Source of the DNA: Planctomycetota bacterium
Lineage (GTDB): Bacteria > Planctomycetota > Planctomycetia > Isosphaerales > Isosphaeraceae
Direction: 5' to 3'
DNA length: 5,538 bases
Assembly (NCBI GenBank): GCA_021778575.1
Contig: JAJYCH010000372.1
Coordinates: 1-5,538 of the forward strand
Positions 1-5,538 of the stretch are shown here, one piece after another; the first letter of the stretch is position 1, and every line of letters begins with the position of its first letter. The position numbers and the translations under genes are program-made. The notes beneath the pieces are model-generated. The model had not been told where the DNA came from and did no database searches. It was given only the letters and a program-made list of their open reading frames with translations.

Positions 1-1398
1 GACCGGATCAGCGTCCGAGGTTTCTCGATGGGCGGAGCCGCGGCCTGGCAGTTCGCCGTTCATTATTCCGATCGCTGGTTCGCCGCCAACCCGGGCGCTG
101 GGTTCGCCGAGACCGCGCAGTTTCTCAACATCTTCCAGAACGAGAAAGTCGAGCCGACCTGGTACGAGAAGTCGCTCTGGCATCTTTATGATTGCACGGA
201 TTACGCCGCGAACCTTCTTCAGTGCCCGACAGTTGCCTACAGCGGCGAACTCGACAGCCAGAAGCAGGCCGCCGACGTGATGGACGAGGCGCTGCGGACC
301 GAGGAAGTCCGCCTCGTTCACATCATCGGCCCCAAGACCAAGCACGCCTATCATCCCGAGGCCAAGAAGGAAGTCGAACGGCGGCTCGACAGCATCGCGG
401 TCGCCGGTCGCAAGCGGATCTTCCGGACGATCGACTTTGTCACGTACACACTCAAATACAATAAAATGTCGTGGGTCACGATCGACGCGCTGGGCGAGCA
501 CTGGCAGAAAGCGTCGGTCCGAGCCCGCTTGAAGGGGGATTCGGAGGTCGAGGTCGTCACCCGGAACGTCACCGCCTTGACGCTCGACATGCCCTCGGGC
601 TGGTGCCCGCTCGACCCTGCGGCCTCGGTCTTGCTGACCATCGATTCCGAGGAACTCCCCGTCCCTCGACCGAGGTCGGATCGATCGTGGCACGTCGAAC
701 TGGTCAAGCACGGCACGACCTGGGAACGGAACGACGCGTCGCTGACTGCTTCGGCAACGATCGACGGAATTCGGAAAACATCGGTCGAGACGCCGATTCC
801 GACCCTGGCCCCCGCCGACACCACGCTCCGCAAGAGGCACGACCTTCAAGGGCCGATTGACGACGCGTTCATGGATTCGTTTATCATCGTGAAGCCGACC
901 GGGACGTCAAAATATCCCCAGGTCGCCGCGTGGGTCAAATCCGAAGGAGAACGCTCGGTCGAGCACTGGCGGAGACAATTTCGGGGCGAGGCTCGCGTCA
1001 AGGACGACAAGGATATCACCGAGGCCGACATCGCCGGGTCGAACCTGATCCTCTGGGGCGACCCCGACAGCAACCCGGTTCTCAAGAAGATCGCCGACAA
1101 GCTGCCGATCCGCTGGGAAGGGGACAAGATTGTCGTCGGCTCGAAGTCGTTCGCGGCCGAAACAAACGCGCCGATCTTGATCTATCCAAACCCCCTCAAT
1201 CCGTCGAAGTATGTCGTTTTGAATAGCGGATTCACCTATCGCGAATATGACTACCTGAACAATGCCCGACAGGTGCCGAAGCTTCCCGACTGGGCGATCA
1301 TCGACATCACGACCCCGCCCGATTCGAGGAAGCCGGGCAAGGTCGTCGCGGCCGATTTCTTCGGCGAAGCCTGGGAACTCAAGCCGCTGAAGGACTGA
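1..1398 (+). CDS. Alpha/beta-hydrolase (prolyl oligopeptidase-like) with C-terminal accessory region, 5' truncated
   Basis: This is the C-terminal 465 residues of a serine hydrolase. The frame is open to the first base, and the first ATG (nt 28) lies inside the nucleophile motif GFSMGG, so it is not the true start. Numbering from the window edge, the catalytic triad can be proposed as Ser9 in GFSMGG, Asp85 in YSGELD and His115 in KTKHAYHP; His118 is an alternative. The hydrolase fold ends near residue 130. About 330 further residues follow, with a beta-rich look and conserved-looking stretches such as LILWGDPDSN, IYPNPLNP and VVLNSGFTYREYDY. I recall this arrangement in planctomycete proteins annotated as prolyl oligopeptidase family peptidases or alpha/beta hydrolases; the substrate is unknown. 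The N-terminal part, which would show a signal peptide or the oxyanion-hole region, is outside the window. Peptidase versus esterase activity cannot be decided here. It is the first visible gene of a + strand run, followed 4 nt later by the next gene. Confidence 0.85.
   Translation, partial: DRISVRGFSMGGAAAWQFAVHYSDRWFAANPGAGFAETAQFLNIFQNEKVEPTWYEKSLWHLYDCTDYAANLLQCPTVAYSGELDSQKQAADVMDEALRTEEVRLVHIIGPKTKHAYHPEAKKEVERRLDSIAVAGRKRIFRTIDFVTYTLKYNKMSWVTIDALGEHWQKASVRARLKGDSEVEVVTRNVTALTLDMPSGWCPLDPAASVLLTIDSEELPVPRPRSDRSWHVELVKHGTTWERNDASLTASATIDGIRKTSVETPIPTLAPADTTLRKRHDLQGPIDDAFMDSFIIVKPTGTSKYPQVAAWVKSEGERSVEHWRRQFRGEARVKDDKDITEADIAGSNLILWGDPDSNPVLKKIADKLPIRWEGDKIVVGSKSFAAETNAPILIYPNPLNPSKYVVLNSGFTYREYDYLNNARQVPKLPDWAIIDITTPPDSRKPGKVVAADFFGEAWELKPLKD
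1390..1394 (+). promoter_or_regulatory. Ribosome binding site for the phosphopantetheinyl transferase gene
   Basis: The sequence AAGGA lies in the last two sense codons of the upstream hydrolase gene, 8 nt before the ATG at 1403. This supports that start codon. It also suggests translational coupling, because ribosomes terminating at 1398 would be next to the new start. Confidence 0.6.
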
Positions 1399-1402
1399 TC
1401 GG

Positions 1403-2155
1403 ATGGGCTCGATTTCCCTTGACGAGGTCCACATCTGGACCGCATCGCGCGACGCGTCCGACGAGGCGATCGAGTCGCTGCGCTGTCTGTTGAATGACGA
1501 GGAGCGAAGGCGGGCCGACCGGTTCGTCTTCGCTCACGATCGGACCCGGTTCGCCGTGAGCCGGGGGTTGCTCCGGGTGATCCTCGGACACTATCTCGAC
1601 CGGCCGGCGGCGTCGCTCGAATTCGTCGTCAATGTTCACGGCAAGCCAGCCCTGAACGCGTCTTCAAACACTGATCCGCCGATCCGATTCAACCTGGCTC
1701 ATTCCGGGCCCTGGGTTGTCTACGCCGTGACATTGGGGCGTGAGATCGGCGTTGACATCGAGCGGGTCCGTCCCGAGTTCGGCGGCTTCGCCATCGCCGA
1801 ACGCTTCTTCGCGCCGGGCGAGGTCGCCACGCTTCACGCGTTGCCGGAAGAGGCCCGGTCGCTGGCCTTTTTTCACGGCTGGACGCGCAAGGAAGCTTAT
1901 ATCAAAGCAAAAGGTAAAGGGCTCGCGCTACCGCTGGACGAGTTCGAGGTGGCCATCGACCCGGAGCGCCCGGCCTCGCTGTTGTCGACGCTTCCCGATC
2001 CGCTCGAAGCGTCGCGCTGGTCGCTCGTCGAGATTCCCGCCGAGCCCGGTTTCGTCGCCGCGCTCTGTGTCGAGGGGAATGGTTACCACGTCCGGCAACG
2101 GCGCTGGCCGGCAGAGGCCGACCCGGGAACCGACCCGATCTTTCGGATCTTCTAA
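1403..2155 (+). CDS. 4'-phosphopantetheinyl transferase, Sfp type
   Basis: This 250-residue cytosolic enzyme is predicted to transfer the 4'-phosphopantetheine arm from coenzyme A to a conserved serine of carrier-protein domains in fatty acid, polyketide or non-ribosomal peptide synthesis. The family hallmarks appear in order: basic residues around 35-54 (ERRRADRF, then SRGLLR), HGKPAL at 79-84, FNLAHSG at 96-102, GVDIERVRP at 116-124, and WTRKEAYIKAKGKGL at 160-174. By analogy with Sfp, Asp118, Glu120 and Glu164 would bind magnesium, and Lys168 belongs to the KEAxxK signature. The length fits the two-subdomain Sfp/Gsp class rather than the short AcpS class (about 120 residues). The start is backed by AAGGA 8 nt upstream. 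The gene is 4 nt after the hydrolase and 56 nt before the most likely start of the next gene, so it is probably in the same transcript. No carrier protein, ketosynthase or adenylation domain is in the window, so its target is unknown; it could be the housekeeping enzyme or serve a cluster located elsewhere. Confidence 0.95.
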   Translation: MGSISLDEVHIWTASRDASDEAIESLRCLLNDEERRRADRFVFAHDRTRFAVSRGLLRVILGHYLDRPAASLEFVVNVHGKPALNASSNTDPPIRFNLAHSGPWVVYAVTLGREIGVDIERVRPEFGGFAIAERFFAPGEVATLHALPEEARSLAFFHGWTRKEAYIKAKGKGLALPLDEFEVAIDPERPASLLSTLPDPLEASRWSLVEIPAEPGFVAALCVEGNGYHVRQRRWPAEADPGTDPIFRIF

Positions 2156-2211
2156 CCGCCAACATGTTGAGAGAGATTCGTTCATTCATTATTGATGCGA
2201 GCTTGAAATTC

Positions 2212-2718
2212 ATGACCCGAATCCACTATCGTCCGACGCTGGGTGTCATCACAGCGATCGTTCTCGCCATCGTCGTGGCCGGCACGCGATCCCCTCGGGC
2301 GGATACGCCCGACGTCGCGGTTGCGGCGATCCAGAAGGTGCTCGACAAGCAGGAACAGGACTGGAACAAGGGGGATCTCGACGCGTTTCTCGAAGGATAC
2401 TGGAAGTCGCCGGGAATCGTCTTTCAGTCGGGCGGCGACCGTAACGTCGGCTTCGACGCGATGCGTGAACGCTACCGGAAGCGCTACAAGGCCGACGGAA
2501 AAGCGATGGGCCGCGTGGTCTTCTCCGAGGTCGAGATCCAACCGCTGGGACCCGATTCCGCTTTCGTCCGAGGTCGCTGGGGTCTGACCATGCCCGACGG
2601 CAAGAAGCCCGGTGGCCTGTTCACCTTGATCTTCAAGAAGCTTCCCGACGGCTGGAAGATCATCCACGACCATACCTCGGTCGCCGACGACCCCACCCCG
2701 AAACCGGCCGCCGGATGA
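2212..2718 (+). CDS. Secreted DUF4440 / NTF2-like (SnoaL-like fold) protein
   Basis: This is a small protein of 168 residues from this start. Residues 1-30 look like a signal peptide: basic n-region with Arg3 and Arg7, hydrophobic core about 10-25, and likely cleavage after SPRA (Ala30). The mature part (about 36-157) matches the DUF4440/NTF2-like pattern: an opening helix with QDWNKGDLDAFLEGYW at 49-64, a central RYRKRY, the strand GRWGLTMPDG, and a closing LFTLIFKKLPDGWKIIHDH. Family members form cone-shaped, often dimeric, folds that bind small molecules or act as simple enzymes; none can be assigned a substrate from sequence alone. An ATG at 2164 would add 16 residues, but those codons are much more A/T-rich at third positions than the rest and would push the signal peptide inward, so 2212 is preferred. 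Neither start has a clear Shine-Dalgarno. The stop overlaps the next start in an ATGA, indicating coupling with the membrane EEP gene. Confidence 0.82.
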   Translation: MTRIHYRPTLGVITAIVLAIVVAGTRSPRADTPDVAVAAIQKVLDKQEQDWNKGDLDAFLEGYWKSPGIVFQSGGDRNVGFDAMRERYRKRYKADGKAMGRVVFSEVEIQPLGPDSAFVRGRWGLTMPDGKKPGGLFTLIFKKLPDGWKIIHDHTSVADDPTPKPAAG

Positions 2719-3707
2719 GTGGTATCGTGAGAAAGTTGCAAAAAATCCTTAAATCTTTGCTTGTAACTGGGTTGATCCTGGCGATCGCGCTCGGTCTCGT
2801 CGGGCAACTGGTTCGCGACCGATCGGTGATCCTGGCCTTGTTCATGTATTTGCCTCTACCGTTGATCGGCCTGATCGCGATCGGTGTCGACGCGATTTAT
2901 CGGGGCCAGGCGGTGCCGAAGGGCCGATTCGTCCTGGGCAGCCTGGGTCTGATTGCCTTGATCGGGTCGAGCCTGCCGATGATCGGGTTCGGTCCGGGTT
3001 CGCGGGCTGGCGGCGGTGGCGTGGAGATCTCACTACTTCACTGGAACGTCTACTGGGGCGGCGGCCGACCGTCGGAACCGACGCGATGGGCATCGATCCG
3101 GCGCGAGATCTTGAGCCATCCGGCGGATCTCGTGGTTCTCAGCGAGGCTCCCGGCGGCGGTTGGATCGACCAGCTTGTCACCGACCTCGGGCCGGGTGCG
3201 AATCGCGTTCAGGTCGAGCATGTTCCGGGTTCGACCGACTGGTACCGGCTGGTGGTTTGCTCGAAAGGGCCGCTCCGGCTGGTCCGCTCCGAGAAGTTCA
3301 CTGACGGCGTGGGGATGGTCGTCGAAGCCGAGGTCCGTGGTCGCCTGGTCCGTCTGCTGGTCGTCGACGCCCGGAGTAACCCGCTGCTTCCGCGAAGTCC
3401 GCGACTGAACGAGATCGCCGCGATCTGCCGAAGCGCCAGGGCTTCGGGCGAGCCGATCGACCTGATCGTCGGCGACTTCAACACCATCGCGCGGAGCCTC
3501 GGCTTCGATGCGATCGAGGCCGAAGGGTACGCCCTGGCCTCGCGTTCCTCAAAGGATTGGCGCGGCACGTTCCCCTCGCTCCTGCCGGTCTACGACATCG
3601 ACCACGTCTGGGTCGGGAGCCAGTTTACGGTGATGGAGTCTCATCTGTTCACGAACCTGGCTTCCGATCATCGAGGACAGGTGGCGCGGTTTGTTGCGAG
3701 AGATTGA
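2715..3707 (+). CDS. Membrane-anchored endonuclease/exonuclease/phosphatase (EEP) family protein
   Basis: This 330-residue protein has three predicted membrane segments (about 14-33, 38-59 and 70-93) followed by an EEP domain (about 104-330). Basic residues before segment 1 (Arg6, Lys7, Lys10, Lys13) and between segments 2 and 3 (Arg63, Lys69, Arg71) place the catalytic domain outside the cytoplasm by the positive-inside rule. EEP motifs are visible: LHWNVYWGG with Asn111, LVVLSEA with Glu144 (metal ligand), VGDFNT with Asp254 and Asn256, YDIDHVWV with Asp296, and ASDHRGQVARF with Asp318 and His319. The family hydrolyses phosphodiesters in nucleic acids, sphingomyelin or phosphoinositides; the substrate here is open, and an envelope location argues against housekeeping DNA repair. 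The common mid-domain Thr-His motif is not evident; the equivalent strand reads LLVVDARSNPLLPR. The start codon overlaps the upstream stop (ATGA) and has no Shine-Dalgarno, so translation is probably coupled. The first 15 or so codons are unusually A/T-rich for this window. Confidence 0.9.
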   Translation: MSGIVRKLQKILKSLLVTGLILAIALGLVGQLVRDRSVILALFMYLPLPLIGLIAIGVDAIYRGQAVPKGRFVLGSLGLIALIGSSLPMIGFGPGSRAGGGGVEISLLHWNVYWGGGRPSEPTRWASIRREILSHPADLVVLSEAPGGGWIDQLVTDLGPGANRVQVEHVPGSTDWYRLVVCSKGPLRLVRSEKFTDGVGMVVEAEVRGRLVRLLVVDARSNPLLPRSPRLNEIAAICRSARASGEPIDLIVGDFNTIARSLGFDAIEAEGYALASRSSKDWRGTFPSLLPVYDIDHVWVGSQFTVMESHLFTNLASDHRGQVARFVARD

Positions 3708-3710
3708 GTT

Positions 3711-3738
3711 AAATAAAAAAGCATGAAAACATTTCCAT
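3711..3738 (-). terminator. Possible weak intrinsic terminator of the rhomboid gene
   Basis: Read on the minus strand, the bases from 3738 to 3723 form an inverted repeat with a 6-bp stem (ATGGAA with TTTCAT, one G-T pair) and a 4-nt loop. After GC comes a run of six T and then ATTT. The hairpin starts at the last base of the rhomboid stop codon. The T-tract is good for an intrinsic terminator, but the stem is short and A/T-rich, so the call is tentative. In the + direction there is no T-run, so no intrinsic terminator for the left operon is seen. Confidence 0.35.
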
Positions 3739-4922
3739 TACCACTTGTCTCCATCGAGTTCGAGGACGCCGTCGTCGCGCATCGTTTCGGCCTGGCGACG
3801 GAGCTGGTTGGCGGCGGTTTCCAGGTTGGCGGGAAGTGCCCCGGCGGGGATCTCATCAAGGACCTTCAGCGCGTGGACAGGGCGTTGCGCTTCCTTGACG
3901 AGGATCTGCGCCAGCCGCAGGCGGACTCTCGCGGTCGGCCGAGCCGAGCGTCGGAGATAGTCCTCCATGACGGCCGCGCCGGTCCGCCAGTCTTGTGCGG
4001 TCAAGAGTGCCTGGATCAGCGCCAGCCAGTCGGCGTCGGGCGGCATCCAGCCGGGGATGGTCCGGATGGACTTGTCATAGGTCGCATGAGCTTCTTCCGT
4101 TGAACCGGCTTCGAGGTATCCCTGGAGCCGACGGGTTGCCGCCGCGGCGCGATCCTCGGGCGAGGTGGCCGTCGCGGGTTCGGCGGTTCGTGATGACCGG
4201 GGTTTCGGCTTCGGCTTGCGCCGGTTCTCACCAGGAATTCGGGCGTATTTATTGCCCATGATCGTGTACAGATCCCAGTTCTCGCAATCGACCCATTGAA
4301 GCTTGAGCATGATTGACGCCACGGCAAAGCCCACGACCGCGCCCGACAGATGGAAGACCGCACTCGAAGCCGTCAGGCCAAACGTGGCTCCCCAGAACAC
4401 CACCTGGAAGATCTCCAGGGCCACGTACAGCAGCGCGAACCAGAAGATCGAGATATCCACCAGGCCGCCGCGAAAGCCAAAGTTCCAGAAGCAATTCAGC
4501 TCATTCCGAGGTGCCCAGACCAGCGCCATCGCCATGATCCCATAAACGATTGCCGAATTGCCTAGCGAGTATCCCGACTCCATTCCCAGCGACAGCACCT
4601 GTTCGATGGCGCATTGGATGCAGCCGATGACCAGAAAGATCGCCAGGAACGGCAAGAACCCGACTTTGCCTTCAACCACCAGCGCGAACGCCCAGAGGAA
4701 GATCAGATTACCTACCAGATGAATTATATTAATATGCAAGAAATTGGAAGTGATCCACTGGACCGGATGCATCCCCTCGCCGTGGGACAGCATGTAAGGC
4801 TCGACCAACTCGTCGTCGAGACCGACGGTCAGCCCGAAGACCAGGGTCGAGATGACCATCAAGGTGATGGTCGCCCACGGTCGATGGTAGATCGGCGCAT
4901 CGGTCGCCCAGGGAATCAGCAT
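3738..4922 (-). CDS. Rhomboid family intramembrane serine protease with TPR-like C-terminal tail
   Basis: This 394-residue protein has a six-segment rhomboid core (about 15-206) and a soluble tail. Rhomboids cut membrane-spanning segments of other proteins inside the bilayer. The catalytic dyad appears intact: Ser123 in LGNSAIVYG and His191 in VFHLSGAVVG. The N-terminal His/Asn motif of the oxyanion region is present as FLHINIIHLVGN (His63, His68, Asn72). The usual GxSG reads GNSA, with Ala in place of the Gly after the nucleophile. After a charged linker rich in Lys, Arg and Pro (about 228-260), residues about 255-350 form helical pairs resembling one to three degenerate TPR units, which suggests protein binding; tail topology was not determined experimentally. 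The start has GGGAAGG 8 nt upstream. The gene converges with the left operon and follows the DUF1559 gene on the same strand after 97 nt with a candidate promoter between, so it may be transcribed alone. The cleaved substrate is unknown. Confidence 0.92.
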   Translation of the reverse strand: MLIPWATDAPIYHRPWATITLMVISTLVFGLTVGLDDELVEPYMLSHGEGMHPVQWITSNFLHINIIHLVGNLIFLWAFALVVEGKVGFLPFLAIFLVIGCIQCAIEQVLSLGMESGYSLGNSAIVYGIMAMALVWAPRNELNCFWNFGFRGGLVDISIFWFALLYVALEIFQVVFWGATFGLTASSAVFHLSGAVVGFAVASIMLKLQWVDCENWDLYTIMGNKYARIPGENRRKPKPKPRSSRTAEPATATSPEDRAAAATRRLQGYLEAGSTEEAHATYDKSIRTIPGWMPPDADWLALIQALLTAQDWRTGAAVMEDYLRRSARPTARVRLRLAQILVKEAQRPVHALKVLDEIPAGALPANLETAANQLRRQAETMRDDGVLELDGDKW

Positions 4923-4930
4923 GTCTCGAA

Positions 4931-4937
4931 CCTTCCC
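4931..4937 (-). promoter_or_regulatory. Shine-Dalgarno of the rhomboid gene
   Basis: On the minus strand GGGAAGG stands 8 nt before the ATG at 4922. It supports this start over internal Met codons, and the MLIPWATDAP start runs directly into the first membrane segment as expected for this family. Confidence 0.5.
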
Positions 4938-4997
4938 GGTACTGCCGTTCGATCAGTCGAGCGGGTCCATGTCGGCCCATCGCTCGATTCGGAGATG

Positions 4998-5025
4998 ATT
5001 ATACCGGATCGGTGTCCCGCGCTAA
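4998..5025 (-). promoter_or_regulatory. Candidate sigma70-type promoter for the rhomboid gene
   Basis: A perfect minus-strand TATAAT occupies 5003 to 4998 in otherwise GC-rich sequence. With a 16-nt spacer the -35 hexamer would be TTAGCG (5025-5020), a poor match to TTGACA, and there is no extended -10 TG. Transcription would begin near 4991 and give a leader of about 70 nt. The -35 box overlaps the stop codon of the upstream DUF1559 gene. Confidence 0.35.
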
Positions 5026-5538
5026 TCGGGAACTGGCGGGTCGAGCGGTTCCTGGCCGTTGATGGTGGTCAATGCCTGGCGAGTCGCGGGGGAAATCGAC
5101 CTGTCGAGCCGTCGAAGAGATCCGTCGGCGTAGATCACGGCGGGTCCGCGTTCCGGGCCGTGCGGGCTGGAGGGACCAGGTTTGGTGGGATCATCGATCC
5201 GCCAGCTCATGGTCCGGGTGTCGAGGTCGCGCGGCTCGGTCCAGGGGATGTCGACGTTGGCGATCTCGCTGATCACGATGGTCGCTTCCGTGCCATCCTG
5301 AATGTCGGCGAAACGGGTTGTGCCGGCGTCAGGGAAAGCTGTCTTCGGGCCGACGATGGCGGCGTAGCAGGTCAAGCTCGGATCACAATCGCGGCTTGGA
5401 CAGCGATAGACGTTTGGGCATTGATTAAGAAGCTTGCGGTTATTGGGGCCGTTCCAAGGTTCGGCCATGTCGTAAGAGTCAAAGGGTGGACCGTGGTACA
5501 AAAACGGCAGGATCAAGACACGCCACGAGTGCATCGGT
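5022..5538 (-). CDS. DUF1559 domain-containing protein, 5' truncated
   Basis: This is the C-terminal 172 residues of a DUF1559 protein, a family expanded in Planctomycetes and often carrying a type IV pilin-like N-terminus. The frame stays open through the window edge. The Met at 5534 sits just before HSWRVLILPFL, a typical internal block of the domain, so it is not the start. Counting from that Met, further blocks are EPWNGPNNRKLL at 25-36, VYRCPS at 42-47, and near the end AVIYADGSLRRLDRSI followed by SPATRQALTT. The usual C-terminal signature is His, nine residues, Asp-Gly; here His125 is separated from Asp137-Gly138 by eleven. The N-terminal prepilin or membrane segment would lie outside the window. 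Function of the family is unresolved; surface or pseudopilin-like roles have been proposed. The next gene on this strand is the rhomboid, 97 nt downstream, and no strong terminator separates them, so read-through is possible. Confidence 0.88.
   Translation of the reverse strand, partial: PMHSWRVLILPFLYHGPPFDSYDMAEPWNGPNNRKLLNQCPNVYRCPSRDCDPSLTCYAAIVGPKTAFPDAGTTRFADIQDGTEATIVISEIANVDIPWTEPRDLDTRTMSWRIDDPTKPGPSSPHGPERGPAVIYADGSLRRLDRSISPATRQALTTINGQEPLDPPVPD

Noticed and set aside
351..833. A 160-codon minus-strand frame opposite the hydrolase.
   Set aside because: It has a low-complexity Ser/Arg-rich translation typical of antisense frames, and the + frame is a well-supported hydrolase.
907..1434. 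A 175-codon minus-strand frame across the hydrolase end and the start of the transferase.
   Set aside because: It overlaps two well-supported + genes and their ribosome binding site, with no family motifs seen.
2167..2195. TTGAGA followed after 17 nt by TATTGA as an internal promoter for the DUF4440 gene.
   Set aside because: The -10 element matches the consensus at only three positions, and the resulting leader would be very short; it is most likely base-composition noise.
2212..2718. Assignment of the DUF4440 protein as an enediyne-cluster SgcJ homologue because of the nearby phosphopantetheinyl transferase.
   Set aside because: The fold is shared by a very broad superfamily, this member is secreted, and no polyketide synthase gene is visible.
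3723..4103. A 126-codon open frame on the + strand starting at the convergent gap.
   Set aside because: It is antisense to the rhomboid tail, shows no recognisable motif, and open antisense frames are common in GC-rich DNA. The rhomboid frame has clear family motifs.
5015..5031. Inverted repeat TCCCG/CGGGA around the DUF1559 stop codon as a terminator.
   Set aside because: The stem is only 5-6 bp with a 7-nt loop, and no T-run follows on either strand.

Overview
The window is GC-rich and densely coding. It most likely comes from a planctomycete, possibly in or near the Isosphaeraceae, though the genus is a guess. The strongest taxonomic clue is the DUF1559 protein at the right edge, a family hugely expanded in Planctomycetes. 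The leftmost hydrolase and the rhomboid also resemble proteins I associate with that phylum. I see no rRNA, tRNA, CRISPR array, insertion sequence or phage gene.

Left part (1-3707, + strand): four tightly packed genes that look like one transcription unit. They are (i) the 3' part of an alpha/beta-hydrolase (prolyl-oligopeptidase-like) whose start lies outside the window; (ii) an Sfp-type 4'-phosphopantetheinyl transferase, 4 nt downstream, with its ribosome binding site inside the last codons of the hydrolase; (iii) a small secreted DUF4440/NTF2-like protein; (iv) a membrane-anchored endonuclease/exonuclease/phosphatase (EEP) family protein, overlapping (iii) by an ATGA. Products (iii) and (iv), and perhaps (i), act outside the cytoplasm, while the phosphopantetheinyl transferase is cytosolic. 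I see no single pathway that joins them.

Right part (3738-5538, - strand): a rhomboid intramembrane serine protease with a basic linker and a TPR-like C-terminal tail, preceded by the 3' part of a DUF1559 gene. The 97-nt gap between these two holds a perfect TATAAT on the - strand and a Shine-Dalgarno sequence, so the rhomboid may have its own promoter. The two gene groups converge on a 30-nt AT-rich gap that contains a weak terminator-like hairpin for the rhomboid transcript.

No clearly new system is visible. The points most worth following are the free-standing phosphopantetheinyl transferase with no carrier protein in view, the altered GxSG motif and soluble tail of the rhomboid, and the EEP protein that lacks the usual mid-domain Thr-His.
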